This document shows, one piece after another, positions 36,969 through 45,811 of a stretch of 64,000 bases of DNA. The notes under the pieces are model-generated. The model saw nothing but the letters and a program-made list of their open reading frames with translations, had not been told where the DNA came from and did no database searches. The DNA is from Sphingomonas phyllosphaerae FA2 (lineage in GTDB: Bacteria; Pseudomonadota; Alphaproteobacteria; Sphingomonadales; Sphingomonadaceae): positions 2,097,676 to 2,161,675 of the forward strand of contig NZ_KE386571.1 in NCBI RefSeq assembly GCF_000427645.1, in the 5' to 3' direction. Positions within the stretch are counted from its first letter, which is position 1. Each line of letters begins with the position of its first letter. The position numbers and the translations under genes were made by a program.

Positions 36969-38291
36969 ATGCCGATCGAAATCAAGATGCCTGCCCTGTC
37001 GCCGACGATGGAGGAGGGCACGCTGGCCAAATGGCTCGTGAAGGAAGGCGATACCGTCAAGGCCGGCGACATCATGGCCGAGATCGAGACCGACAAGGCG
37101 ACGATGGAATTCGAGGCGGTCGACGAGGGCGTGATCTCGAAGATCACCGTCGCCGAGGGATCGGACGGCGTGAAGGTCGGCACGGTCATCGCGCTGCTGC
37201 TCGCCGACGGTGAGAAAGAGGGCGAGAGTACCCCCGCCCCGGCCGCCAAGGAGAGCGAACCCAAGCCGTCGCCCGCCGATCCGAACAAGACCGGCACCGA
37301 GGCGCAGCCCGCCAAGGAAGACGTCCGCGACCACGGCAAGCCCGCCGATCCGAAGCCGGCCCCCGCCGCGCGTCAAGACGGTGACCGCGTCAAGGCCAGC
37401 CCGCTCGCGCGCCGCCTCGCCGCCGACAAGGGCGTCGACCTTTCGGGCGTGAAGGGCAGCGGCCCGAACGGCCGGATCGTCAAGGCCGATGTCGACGGCG
37501 CACAGCCGGGCCAGGCGTCCGCGCCGGCCGCCGCCGCGAGCAGCGCCGCCCCCGCGGCATCGCCCGCCCCCGCGCCGACCCCGGCGCAGGTGCCCGATAT
37601 CCCGCACGAGCTAACCAAGCTCACCAACATGCGCAAGACGATCGCGCGCCGCCTGACCGAATCGAAGCAGCAGGTTCCGCACATCTACCTCACGGTCGAC
37701 GTGCAGCTCGACAAGCTGCTCAAGCTGCGCGGTGACCTCAACGCCGGGCTCGAATCGCGCGGCGTGAAGCTGTCGGTCAACGACTTGCTCATCAAGGCGC
37801 TCGCGGTCGCGCTGATCCAGGTGCCGAAGTGCAACGTGATGTTCACCCCGGACCAGCTCGTCAGCTTCCAGCGTGCCGACATCTCGGTCGCGGTGTCGAC
37901 CCCCGATGGCCTTATCACCCCGGTCATCACCGAGGCCGATACCGCCTCGCTGTCGAGCATCTCGACCCGGATGAAGGACCTCGCCGCGCGCGCGCGCGAC
38001 AAGAAGCTCAAGCCGGAGGAATTCACCGGCGGCACCGCGTCGATCAGCAACATGGGCATGTTCGGGATCAAGCAGTTCGAGGCGGTCATCAACCCGCCCC
38101 AGGGCATGATCCTCGCAGTCGGCGCGGGCGAGAAGCGCCCGTGGGTGCTGGGTGACGGCTCGCTCGGCATCGCGTCGATCATGTCGGCGACCGGCAGCTT
38201 CGACCACCGCGCGATCGACGGCGCGGACGGTGCGCAGCTGATGAAGGCGTTCCGCGAGCTGGTCGAGAACCCGCTGGCGATGCTCGCCTGA
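36969..38291 (+). CDS. pdhC: dihydrolipoamide acetyltransferase, pyruvate dehydrogenase E2
   Basis: E2 is the core of the pyruvate dehydrogenase complex and transfers acetyl groups to CoA. The 440-residue protein has one lipoyl domain (Lys43 in [11 protein letters not shown]) and an Ala/Pro-rich linker with Lys. A peripheral-subunit-binding domain lies at about 137-172 ([20 protein letters not shown]), followed by a second linker. The catalytic domain contains [13 protein letters not shown] with His413 and Asp417. The E1 genes are not adjacent. The E3 gene lies four genes downstream in the same run. Confidence 0.94.
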   Translation: MPIEIKMPALSPTMEEGTLAKWLVKEGDTVKAGDIMAEIETDKATMEFEAVDEGVISKITVAEGSDGVKVGTVIALLLADGEKEGESTPAPAAKESEPKPSPADPNKTGTEAQPAKEDVRDHGKPADPKPAPAARQDGDRVKASPLARRLAADKGVDLSGVKGSGPNGRIVKADVDGAQPGQASAPAAAASSAAPAASPAPAPTPAQVPDIPHELTKLTNMRKTIARRLTESKQQVPHIYLTVDVQLDKLLKLRGDLNAGLESRGVKLSVNDLLIKALAVALIQVPKCNVMFTPDQLVSFQRADISVAVSTPDGLITPVITEADTASLSSISTRMKDLAARARDKKLKPEEFTGGTASISNMGMFGIKQFEAVINPPQGMILAVGAGEKRPWVLGDGSLGIASIMSATGSFDHRAIDGADGAQLMKAFRELVENPLAMLA

Positions 38292-38302
38292 GGCAGTCCG
38301 CC

Positions 38303-38515
38303 GTGGCGCAGATGGAGCTGGGCGCGGACAAGCGCGAGATCGCGTGGAGCGCCTTGTCGCTCGGCGTGACCGCTTTGGTCTTCAAGGGCGCGGCGTGGAG
38401 CTATCCGCAGGGTGCTGACACGATCTGGCTGGTCGGCGCGGCGACATTGGTCGCGGTCGGCCTGCTCGGCGCGCGCGACATCTGGCGCGTGCGCCGCGAA
38501 GGAGCCGCCGCATGA
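38303..38515 (+). CDS. small membrane protein in the pdhC-lpd run
   Basis: The 70-residue product, from a GTG start, has two hydrophobic segments (about 13-32 and 40-57) with an RDIWRVRRE basic end, so the tail is probably cytoplasmic. It starts 11 bases after pdhC and its end overlaps the thioesterase start by four bases (ATGA). I recognise no family. Its place in the run suggests co-expression with the pyruvate dehydrogenase subunits. Confidence 0.6.
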   Translation: MAQMELGADKREIAWSALSLGVTALVFKGAAWSYPQGADTIWLVGAATLVAVGLLGARDIWRVRREGAAA

Positions 38516-38898
38516 GCGCGACCGAACCGCAACAGGCCCCGACGATCCGCGTCTCGGCGATGCCCGCCGACGCCAATGCCTATGGCGATATCTTTGGTGG
38601 CTGGCTGATGAGCCTGATGGACTCGGCCGCCGGGCTGACCGCCGCGCGCCGCGCGCGCGGGCGCGCGGTGACGATCGCGATGGACGGGATGCAATTCCAC
38701 GCCCCCGTCCATGTCGGCGACGAAGTTTCGGTCTACACGCAGATCGAGCGCGTCGGGCGCACCTCGATCGCGATCCAGGTCGAAAGCTGGGCGCGCGACC
38801 GGCACGGCGAGGAATCGCGCAAGGTAACCGAGGCGCGCTTCACCTTCGTCGCGATCGACGAAGACCGCCGCCCGCGCGAAGTGCCGCCGGCCGCATGA
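38512..38898 (+). CDS. acyl-CoA thioesterase, hotdog fold (YciA-like)
   Basis: The 128-residue protein has the YciA/BFIT pattern NAYGDIFGGWLMSLMDSAAG, where the Asp is the catalytic base, then VTIAMDGMQFHAPVHVGDEV and IAIQVESWARD. It hydrolyses acyl-CoA in this family, often short to medium chains. Its overlaps of four bases with both neighbours place it in one translationally coupled set between the E2 and E3 genes, so a link to acetyl-CoA balance is plausible but inferred. Confidence 0.87.
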   Translation: MSATEPQQAPTIRVSAMPADANAYGDIFGGWLMSLMDSAAGLTAARRARGRAVTIAMDGMQFHAPVHVGDEVSVYTQIERVGRTSIAIQVESWARDRHGEESRKVTEARFTFVAIDEDRRPREVPPAA

Positions 38899-39158
38899 CC
38901 CCCGCGGCGCGCGACGATTGGTGGAAACGTCAATTCGCGCGCTTGCTGGCGTCGGAACTGGAGGGTTGCCGTCCCGCTTCTTTGCAGAACAAGTGGCTGC
39001 TGTTGGCGTCTCGCACATGGCCAACCAGTCGCTGGCAAGTGACTTTCGACATACCTGACGACATCTATCATCTTCTGGATGACGCCGACGTACGCACCAA
39101 GAGCGCCGTCTACGCGTCCACACAATGGGCTGCGGCCCGGGAGTGGTTACATGGCTGA
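38895..39158 (+). CDS. hypothetical protein between thioesterase and lpd
   Basis: The 87-residue product starts at an ATGA overlap with the thioesterase stop and ends overlapping lpd by eight bases. It is rich in Trp (DDWWKRQFARLLASELEG, NKWLLLASRTWPTSRWQVTF) and has no transmembrane segment. I do not recognise it. Base composition is less extreme than in its neighbours. The double overlap supports real translation. Confidence 0.55.
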   Translation: MTPAARDDWWKRQFARLLASELEGCRPASLQNKWLLLASRTWPTSRWQVTFDIPDDIYHLLDDADVRTKSAVYASTQWAAAREWLHG

Positions 39159-40545
39159 CACCTACGACCTTATCGTTCTCGGCTCCGGCCCCGGCGGCTA
39201 TGTCGCCGCGATCCGTGGCGCACAGCTCGGCCTGAAGGTCGCGATCGTCGAGCGCGAGCGGCTCGGCGGCATCTGCCTCAACTGGGGCTGCATCCCGACC
39301 AAGGCGCTGCTGCGCACGTCCGAAATCTATCACTACATGACGCATGCGGGCGATTACGGGTTGAAGGCCGAGAACATCGGCTTCGATCTCGCCAAGATCG
39401 TCGACCGCAGCCGCAAGGTCTCCGGCCAGCTCAATGCCGGCGTCAAGGGCCTGATGAAGAAGAACAAGATCGCGGTGGTCGAAGGCTTCGGCACGATCAC
39501 AGCCAAGGGCAAGCTCAGCGTCAAGCAGGGCAACGGCACCGTCGATCTCGAAGCGAAGCACATCCTCGTCGCGACCGGCGCGCGTGCCCGCGACCTGCCG
39601 TTCGCCAAGGCCGACGGCAAGCGCATCTGGACCTATCGCCACGCGATGGTGCCCGAGGTGATGCCGACCAAGCTGCTGGTGATCGGCTCGGGCGCGATCG
39701 GCGTCGAGTTCGCGAGCTTCTACAACGACATGGGCGCGGACGTGACGATCGTCGAGATGCTGCCGCGCATCCTGCCGGTCGAGGACGAGGAAGTCAGCGC
39801 CTTCATGGAGAAGCGGCTGACCAAGGACGGCATCAAGATCGTCACCGGCGCGGGCGTCGAGAAGATCGACACCGGCGCGGATGGCGTGAAGGCGACGATC
39901 AAGGGCAAGGACGGCAAGTCCACGACCGAAGACTATAGCCACCTCATCGTCGCGATCGGCATCGTCCCGAACACCGAGGAGATCGGGCTCGAAAAGCTCG
40001 GCGTCACCACCGAGCGCGGCCATATCAAGGTCGACGGCTTCGGGCGCACCAATGTCGAGGGCATCTACGCGATCGGCGACGTCACCGGCGCACCGTGGCT
40101 GGCGCACAAGGCGAGCCACGAGGGCATCGTCTGCGTCGAGAAGCTGGCCGGCGGCAACCCGCACCCGTTCGAAACGTGGAACATCCCGGGCTGCACCTAC
40201 AGCCGCCCGCAGGTGGCGAGCGTCGGACTGACCGAGGCGAAGGCGAAGGAAGCCGGCCGCGACATCAAGGTCGGCAAATTCCCGTTCATCGGCAATGGCA
40301 AGGCGATTGCGCTCGGCGAGGCGGACGGCTTCATCAAGACCGTCTTCGACGCCAAGACCGGCGAGCTGCTCGGCGCGCACATGGTCGGTGCGGAAGTGAC
40401 CGAGCTGATCCAGGGCTATGTCGTGGCGCGCCAACTCGAGACGACCGAGCACGAGCTGATGGAGACGGTGTTCGCGCACCCGACGCTCAGCGAGATGATG
40501 CACGAAAGCGTGCTGGGCGCTTACGGTCGCGCGGTTCACTTCTGA
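39151..40545 (+). CDS. lpdA: dihydrolipoyl dehydrogenase (E3)
   Basis: E3 reoxidises dihydrolipoamide of 2-oxoacid dehydrogenase complexes with NAD. The 464-residue flavoprotein has the FAD motif VLGSGPGGYVAAIRGAQLG, the redox disulfide Cys42-Cys47 in GGICLNWGCIPTKAL, the NAD-binding VIGSGAIGVEFASFYNDMG, and the C-terminal catalytic His443 in AHPTLSEMMHE. I use the Met of MADTYDLIVLG. It closes the pdhC run; family B and A repeats follow. Confidence 0.95.
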   Translation: MADTYDLIVLGSGPGGYVAAIRGAQLGLKVAIVERERLGGICLNWGCIPTKALLRTSEIYHYMTHAGDYGLKAENIGFDLAKIVDRSRKVSGQLNAGVKGLMKKNKIAVVEGFGTITAKGKLSVKQGNGTVDLEAKHILVATGARARDLPFAKADGKRIWTYRHAMVPEVMPTKLLVIGSGAIGVEFASFYNDMGADVTIVEMLPRILPVEDEEVSAFMEKRLTKDGIKIVTGAGVEKIDTGADGVKATIKGKDGKSTTEDYSHLIVAIGIVPNTEEIGLEKLGVTTERGHIKVDGFGRTNVEGIYAIGDVTGAPWLAHKASHEGIVCVEKLAGGNPHPFETWNIPGCTYSRPQVASVGLTEAKAKEAGRDIKVGKFPFIGNGKAIALGEADGFIKTVFDAKTGELLGAHMVGAEVTELIQGYVVARQLETTEHELMETVFAHPTLSEMMHESVLGAYGRAVHF

Positions 40546-40559
40546 GGTCAATAGGGTCG

Positions 40560-40590
40560 CGTCGCCCCGGACTTGATCCGGGGCCCCGCT
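40560..40590. repeat. solo half of family B repeat
   Basis: CGTCGCCCCGGACTTGATCC followed by GGGGCCCCGCT matches the left half of family B. No right arm follows within 100 bases, so this is a truncated copy. The following 96 bases up to the family A copy show nothing recognisable. Confidence 0.65.
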
Positions 40591-40686
40591 GCCGCTGCGG
40601 TAACAAGGCTGCTTAAAGGCCGCTTCAGCTACGCGCCGCAGATCCTCGACAGGTCGGTTGGAGAGTCCCGGCTGAAAATCACTCCT

Positions 40687-40763
40687 CGTCATTGCGAGCG
40701 TAGCGAAGCAATCCAGGGCGTCCTGATCCGGCCCTGGACTGCTTCGCTACGCTCGCAATGACG
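40687..40763. repeat. family A 77-bp inverted repeat, copy 3, opposite orientation
   Basis: The arms match the other copies but the core reads GGGCGTCCTGATCCGGCCC, the reverse complement of the core in copies 1, 2 and 4. It therefore lies in the opposite orientation. Its right end supplies an ATG that opens the downstream reading frame. Confidence 0.85.
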
Positions 40764-40778
40764 GACGTTCCCCGCACG

Positions 40779-42221
40779 ATGAGGACGAGGCCGGACGCCT
40801 CGACCGCGAGGCTCCACCCGCACCTCATCGCCGCCACGCTCCTCTTCACGGCGTCACTGGCGTTGTTCTGGCCCGGCTATGCCGAATACGACACCCTGCG
40901 CCAGTATGAGCAGGCCGTCTCTGGCCAGTTCGACGATTGGCACCCGCCGGTCATGGCGCGGCTGTGGCAGGCGCTGCTGCCGCTGGGGCACGGCACGGCC
41001 TCGCTGCTGACGCTGCAGCTTGCCGGTTACTGGCTGGGCCTCGCACTGATCGCCGACGCGCTCGCCCGCCTCGGGCGCCCCCGCGCCGCCTGGGCGACCC
41101 TCGCGGCAGGGCTGCTTCCGCCGCTGCTCGGCTGGCAGGGCGTCGTGCTCAAGGACGCGCAGCTCGTCAGCGCCGCGCTCGCAGCGACGGGGCTGATCGC
41201 CCGCTACCGCCTCCGCGATCTTCCGGTGCCACCCGTCATCGCCGTCACTGCGGGGGTGCTCTTCGCTTATGCGTTGCTCGTCCGCGCGAATGCCGTCTTC
41301 GCGCTCGCGCCACTGATCGTCGCCCTTCTGCCGCTTCAACGTCGTGCCGCGCGGATCGGAGTCGCCCTCGGCATCGTCGCCGCGGTGCTTGCGCTGTCGG
41401 GGACGATCAATCACCGCGTGCTCCGCGCTCAGGGCAGCGACGTCGCGACCACCCAGCCGCGCTACGACCTCGCCGGCATCGCGGCACGCACGCAGGGAGC
41501 GGCGATCGCGGGTCTGCCCGCCGCAACCGGCGCGACGCTGCGCGCGCATCACTGCATCACGCCCTATTTCTGGGATCCGCTCGAAGAAACCCCTGCGTGC
41601 GCTGCTGCACTGATGCCGCTCGGCCGGCTCTCGACTGGTCCGCTGTATCGCCAGCTTGCGCGCGAGGCGCTGCGCCACTCCATCGCCTATCTCGCGCAAC
41701 GCGCCGCGCATCTGAACATGACGGAGCGCTGGCTCGTCCCCCTGAGCCTTCCCGGCGCAGAACCGCCGACCATCGGCGAACCGAATTCTTACGGGATCTC
41801 CGCACCCGGCGCTCCGGCGACAGCATGGCAAACCCTCGCAGGGCTCACGACGCGGACCCCGCTCGGGTGGCCGTTCGCCTGGGTCTCCGCCGCAGTCCTG
41901 CTGCTGATGGCGTCGCGGCGGGCACCTCCCTGCCCCACCCGTCGGCTCGCGCTCGGGCTGCTCGCCTCGGCGCTGGCGCTGGAGGCGAGCTTCGCGGCGA
42001 TCTCGATCGCGGCCGACGTGCGCTACCATCTATGGCCGATGATCGCGACGGCACTGGCCGCGATCCTGCTGGCCCGATTGCCCTCGCGCCGAGCGATCAC
42101 GGCCGCAGCGGTGCTGCTCCTCGCGCCGGCGATCGTCGCACGCGCGATCCTGCCCGCTCCACCGCAGGAATATGACGCGCTGCTGCGCTGGACACCCCCC
42201 GTGGCGCTGCTGCCACGCTGA
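40779..42221 (+). CDS. polytopic membrane protein, possible GT-C glycosyltransferase
   Basis: The 480-residue reading has about eleven hydrophobic segments. A first periplasmic loop contains SLALFWPGYAEYDTLRQYEQ and DDWHPPVMARLWQALLPLG. A Glu/Asp pair after helix 1 followed by a long loop and a cytoplasmic VVLKDAQ is the layout of GT-C membrane glycosyltransferases (ArnT/DUF6020-like), but no motif is decisive. An in-frame ATG at 40758 lies inside the family A repeat, so I prefer the Met at 40779. It appears monocistronic. Confidence 0.6.
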   Translation: MRTRPDASTARLHPHLIAATLLFTASLALFWPGYAEYDTLRQYEQAVSGQFDDWHPPVMARLWQALLPLGHGTASLLTLQLAGYWLGLALIADALARLGRPRAAWATLAAGLLPPLLGWQGVVLKDAQLVSAALAATGLIARYRLRDLPVPPVIAVTAGVLFAYALLVRANAVFALAPLIVALLPLQRRAARIGVALGIVAAVLALSGTINHRVLRAQGSDVATTQPRYDLAGIAARTQGAAIAGLPAATGATLRAHHCITPYFWDPLEETPACAAALMPLGRLSTGPLYRQLAREALRHSIAYLAQRAAHLNMTERWLVPLSLPGAEPPTIGEPNSYGISAPGAPATAWQTLAGLTTRTPLGWPFAWVSAAVLLLMASRRAPPCPTRRLALGLLASALALEASFAAISIAADVRYHLWPMIATALAAILLARLPSRRAITAAAVLLLAPAIVARAILPAPPQEYDALLRWTPPVALLPR

Positions 42222-42301
42222 GCGGATTTCGTTCGCGCCCCACGCGCCTTTTTTCGACACAGGCGCGTTGTGCCGCTCGTGAAACGGTCTGCCCAACCCG
42301 C

Positions 42302-43420
42302 ATGAATCGCCTCGCCCCCGACGAGTCGGACGCACGCTTCATCCGTCGCGTGCTGTGGATCGTGGTGATCGTGGCGCTGGTCGCCGCACTCTATCTCGCG
42401 CGGCACCTGCTGATCCTGGCGTTCGGATCGGTGCTGATCGCGATCGTGATCCATGCGATTGCTGAACTTTACGCGACCCGCGCGCATCTGGGCAGCAAAC
42501 GCGCCATGACCGCGGCGATCCTGACGCTGCTGGGCTTTCTCGCCCTGCTGTTCTGGCTGTTCGGCGTTGAATTTCGTGCGCAGGTGAACACTCTGGTGCT
42601 CGCCCTGCCGGGGCTGCTGGACCAGTTTCAGGCGTATATGTCGCAAAGCCCCGTCGGCGCGAAGGTGGTCGACGCGGTGCGCGCGGCGTTTGCGGGCAGC
42701 CGGGTGGCGCAGGACATCGGCGAGATCGTCCGCGGCGCCGGCCAATTGCTGCTCAACACCGTGCTGGTGCTGTTCGGCGCGATCTTCTTCGCGGTCGATC
42801 CCAAGATCTACGAGCGGGGCGTCCTGCTGCTCGTGCCGCCGTCGCGCCGCGCGGCGATGGAGGATGCGCTCGGCGATGTCGGCTCGACGCTGCTGCTGTG
42901 GCTGCGCGCGCAATTGATCCAGATGACCGCGATGGGAACGATGGTCGGGCTGGGCCTGTGGGCGGCAGGCGTGCCCTCCCCGGCGATGCTGGGGCTGCTG
43001 ACCGGGCTTAGTGAGTTCATCCCCTATGTCGGCCCGGTCGCCGCGATGCTGCCCGCACTGGGGCTCGCCGCGACGGCCGGCACCGATCAATTGCTGTGGG
43101 CGCTGGGCGTCTTCGCGGCGGTGCGAATCATCCAGACCAACTTCGTGACGCCGTTCGTCACCAGCCGGGTCGTCGCGATCCCGCCAGCGCTCAGCCTGTT
43201 CGCGATCATCGGCACCGGCGCGGTGTTCGGCCTGTTCGGGCTGTTCTTTTCGGGCGGCATCCTGGTTGTCAGCTTCACGCTGGTGCGCAGCCTGTACCTG
43301 CGCGAAATGCTCGGTGAGGACATTCCTCGCTCGCGCGAGCGCACGCTTTTCACCGCAATGGGCACACCGCGTGAACCGAACGTCGACAAGCAAAGTGAAA
43401 AAAGGGAACACTCAATTTAA
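42302..43420 (+). CDS. AI-2E family transporter
   Basis: The 372-residue inner-membrane protein belongs to the AI-2E/UPF0118 group (TqsA, YdiK, PerM). It has eight predicted helices in 2+1+5 pattern, and the signature GLLTGLSEFIPYVGPVAAMLP near residue 240. The loop NFVTPFVTSRVVAIPPALSL is also typical. Substrates of the family vary and this one is unknown. Its stop codon (43418-43420) is part of a CtrA-type box that precedes ctrA. Confidence 0.9.
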   Translation: MNRLAPDESDARFIRRVLWIVVIVALVAALYLARHLLILAFGSVLIAIVIHAIAELYATRAHLGSKRAMTAAILTLLGFLALLFWLFGVEFRAQVNTLVLALPGLLDQFQAYMSQSPVGAKVVDAVRAAFAGSRVAQDIGEIVRGAGQLLLNTVLVLFGAIFFAVDPKIYERGVLLLVPPSRRAAMEDALGDVGSTLLLWLRAQLIQMTAMGTMVGLGLWAAGVPSPAMLGLLTGLSEFIPYVGPVAAMLPALGLAATAGTDQLLWALGVFAAVRIIQTNFVTPFVTSRVVAIPPALSLFAIIGTGAVFGLFGLFFSGGILVVSFTLVRSLYLREMLGEDIPRSRERTLFTAMGTPREPNVDKQSEKREHSI

Positions 43421-43431
43421 GTGGCAGTTAA
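43417..43431 (+). promoter_or_regulatory. full CtrA-binding box upstream of ctrA
   Basis: TTAA-GTGGCAG-TTAA matches the TTAA-N7-TTAA consensus for phosphorylated CtrA exactly. It starts at the end of the transporter gene and lies 89 bases before the ctrA start, a position fit for autoregulation. No GAnTC methylation site was noticed in the 99-base interval. Confidence 0.75.
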
Positions 43432-43519
43432 CCTTTATGCTTCAGAGGCAGTTTGGTAAACGAACCAGACAGGCGTGGCCGGCGACGGCATTTCGCCACC
43501 GACAACCGGGGAATTGCCG

Positions 43520-44215
43520 ATGCGCGTGCTGCTGATCGAGGACGAGCCGACCACCGCCAAGGCCATCGAGCTGATGCTGTCGACCGAGGGCTTCAACGTC
43601 TACAATACTGATCTGGGTGAAGAAGGCCTCGATCTGGGCAAGCTCTACGATTACGACATCATCCTGCTCGACCTGAACCTGCCCGACATGCATGGTTACG
43701 ACGTGCTCAAGAAGCTGCGCGTGGCCCGCGTTCAGACCCCGGTGTTGATCCTCAGCGGTATCAACGAAATGGATTCGAAGGTGCGCAGCTTCGGCTTCGG
43801 TGCCGACGATTACGTCACCAAGCCGTTCCACCGCGAAGAACTGATCGCGCGCATCCACGCCGTCGTCCGCCGTTCGAAGGGCCATTCGCAGTCGGTCATC
43901 AAGACCGGCAAGCTGTCGGTGAACCTCGATGCCAAGACCGTCGAAGTCGACGGCGCACGCGTCCACCTGACCGGCAAGGAATATGCAATGCTGGAGCTGC
44001 TGTCGCTCCGCAAGGGCACGACCTTGACCAAGGAAATGTTCCTCAACCACCTGTACGGCGGGATGGACGAGCCCGAGCTGAAGATCATCGACGTCTTCAT
44101 CTGCAAGCTGCGCAAGAAGCTCAGCCTGGCGTGCGACGGCGAGAATTACATCGAGACCGTCTGGGGCCGTGGCTATGTGCTGCGCGAGCCGGAAGAGGTC
44201 GTTCAGGTCGCGTGA
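43520..44215 (+). CDS. ctrA: cell-cycle response regulator CtrA
   Basis: CtrA is the master cell-cycle regulator of alphaproteobacteria, acting on replication, division and motility genes. The 231-residue protein has the receiver domain ([20 protein letters not shown]) with phospho-acceptor Asp51 in [19 protein letters not shown], followed by an OmpR-type winged helix with [20 protein letters not shown] and [12 protein letters not shown]. The Met chosen gives the conserved opening. It ends in Val-Ala, reminiscent of the small hydrophobic C-terminal degron used in Caulobacter. It is single-gene and preceded by a CtrA box. Confidence 0.96.
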   Translation: MRVLLIEDEPTTAKAIELMLSTEGFNVYNTDLGEEGLDLGKLYDYDIILLDLNLPDMHGYDVLKKLRVARVQTPVLILSGINEMDSKVRSFGFGADDYVTKPFHREELIARIHAVVRRSKGHSQSVIKTGKLSVNLDAKTVEVDGARVHLTGKEYAMLELLSLRKGTTLTKEMFLNHLYGGMDEPELKIIDVFICKLRKKLSLACDGENYIETVWGRGYVLREPEEVVQVA

Positions 44216-44244
44216 TCCTGTAACGCTCCTCCGAACACATCTAC

Positions 44245-44321
44245 CGTCATTGCGAGCGTAGCGAAGCAATCCAGGGCCGGATCAGGACGCCCTGGATTGC
44301 TTCGCTACGCTCGCAATAACG
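44245..44321. repeat. family A 77-bp inverted repeat, copy 4
   Basis: The unit has arms CGTCATTGCGAGCG and CGCTCGCAATAACG, with one mismatch in the right arm, and core GCCGGATCAGGACGCC. It starts 29 bases past the ctrA stop and may end that transcript. Confidence 0.85.
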
Positions 44322-44369
44322 GAAATTCGGTGGAATCGATCATCATCCAGCATTACCACCGCCTTCTTC

Positions 44370-44452
44370 CGTCATCCCGGACTTGATCCGGGATCCCGCT
44401 TTGATTGCGCGCGGCACGAAGTAGCGGGGCCCCGGATCAAGTCCGGGGCGAC
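44370..44452. repeat. family B inverted repeat, copy 4
   Basis: The arms CCCGGACTTGATCCGGG and CCCCGGATCAAGTCCGGGG flank a short centre. It lies between ctrA and the PEP-CTERM gene. The ctrA/PEP-CTERM spacer (302 bases) contains this, the family A copy and no gene. Confidence 0.8.
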
Positions 44453-44517
44453 CAGCGGGGGGCCGAGAAGAAGGTGACGATGTTTAGCCGAAGAGGCTGC
44501 GGCACAACCGCCCCTCT

Positions 44518-45543
44518 TTAAACCGCCGAAGGAAGCGCCGCCTTCCGCCGCCGCCGCAGCGTCGCGCCAAGCACCCCGAACCCCGCGAGCATCATCATCC
44601 ATGTCCCCGGTTCCGGCACCGCCGCGGTCGGACGGAACGCGCCGGCATAGGTGTCGAGGTGCATCTCGCCGTTCTGCACCATGCTGTTGAACACCGCGCT
44701 GCCCTGGATGTAATTACCGGTCGTTCCCGCCGCGAGCGGCGCCAGCACCGATCCGCGCCACGCGGTCGTGAGGTCGACCGTCGTCGCGTCTGCGAAGTTC
44801 CAGATCACGTTGCGGCCGAGCTGGTCGACGTTGCCGAGGAAATTGTCGTCCAGCCTGATCGTCGCGCCGCTGACGTTGACGATCACCGTGTCCGCGCCGT
44901 TGCGGTTGAACTCGATCTCGCCGAACTTCGACAGGTCGCTGCCGGCCAGCGAGAACACCGCGACGCCGTTGCTGCCCGCGACCGCGTTGAAGGTGGCGCG
45001 ATTGTTCGAGATCAGCGCCTTGCCGGTCGCCGCCAACCCCGACAGCCCATTCGACAGATCGATCATCGAGCGGGTCAGCGCATTGCGTTGGTCGACCAGC
45101 GCCTGCGTGAAGCCGGCGGTCGCCGCCTGCCCGGACTTGACGGTATTCTGGTTGACGTTGGTATTGGCGATCGCGCCGCCGACCAGCACCGTCTGCGGGT
45201 TGCCGTTCAGCGAGAAGCCGCTGGTGACGTTGCCGCCGACCGTCGCGCCGCCGGTCAGGTTCTTCGTCCCGCCGGTCACGTCGCCGACGACCGTCAGCGC
45301 GGGGGTATTCGCGCTCGAGGCCGCGGGGGTGCGGATCTGGTAGTTCGACGACGTGCCGCTCAGATTGCCGCCGACGAAGGTGCGGCCCTCGACTTCCGAC
45401 GACGACTTCAGGTCGCCGAGCACGACGAGGTTCCACTCGTGCAGCGCATCCATGCCCTGGATCACGGTCGTGGCCGACGCGGGGCTGGCCACCACCAGCG
45501 CCAGCCCTGCCGCCAAACCCGCCTTGAATGCTGCGCGTGCCAT
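44518..45543 (-). CDS. PEP-CTERM, choice-of-anchor A family protein
   Basis: This 341-residue exported protein has a signal peptide (about 1-24) followed by the choice-of-anchor A domain (about 26-300), with ALHEWNLVVLGDLKSSSEVE and TFVGGNLSG. It ends in the PEP-CTERM signal: VPEPGTWMMMLAGFGVLGAT, then a cluster of Arg. An exosortase (Epx/Xrt) should recognise this tail at the membrane. Such proteins are tied to biofilm matrix and exopolysaccharide in Gram-negatives. No exosortase gene lies in the window. The start Met precedes the Arg/Lys n-region directly. Confidence 0.9.
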   Translation of the reverse strand: MARAAFKAGLAAGLALVVASPASATTVIQGMDALHEWNLVVLGDLKSSSEVEGRTFVGGNLSGTSSNYQIRTPAASSANTPALTVVGDVTGGTKNLTGGATVGGNVTSGFSLNGNPQTVLVGGAIANTNVNQNTVKSGQAATAGFTQALVDQRNALTRSMIDLSNGLSGLAATGKALISNNRATFNAVAGSNGVAVFSLAGSDLSKFGEIEFNRNGADTVIVNVSGATIRLDDNFLGNVDQLGRNVIWNFADATTVDLTTAWRGSVLAPLAAGTTGNYIQGSAVFNSMVQNGEMHLDTYAGAFRPTAAVPEPGTWMMMLAGFGVLGATLRRRRKAALPSAV

Positions 45544-45691
45544 CGTACCCGGTCCCGACAAATTGAGCCGATTCCGTGACCTGCCACGGAGCGGCGCGCA
45601 ACGTCGTTTACCTTGTCGCCGATCCCTGTTCGGGACGAGTGGGCGTCTCCGCCGTTGATCGTTGTTTCGATCTTCCCGCCCTTTCCGACAT

Positions 45692-45777
45692 CGTCGCCCC
45701 GGACCTGATCCGGGGCCCCGCTCCGTCTCTGGCGGAGAGGCAAGGAAGCGGGATCCCGGATCAAGTCGGGGATGACG
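45692..45777. repeat. family B inverted repeat, copy 5
   Basis: The arms CCCCGGACCTGATCCGGGG and CCCGGATCAAGTCGGGGAT are imperfect complements. It lies between the PEP-CTERM gene's upstream region and the cinA-like 3' end. Confidence 0.75.
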
Positions 45778-45811
45778 AATCAAGCAGGGCAATCGCGACG
45801 GTCCTTCGCCC

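Noticed and set aside
36380..37339. Extended universal stress protein frame running under the E2 gene start
   Set aside because: The upstream part is antisense to the lipoyl domain of E2; the Usp fold starts at the Met at 36832.
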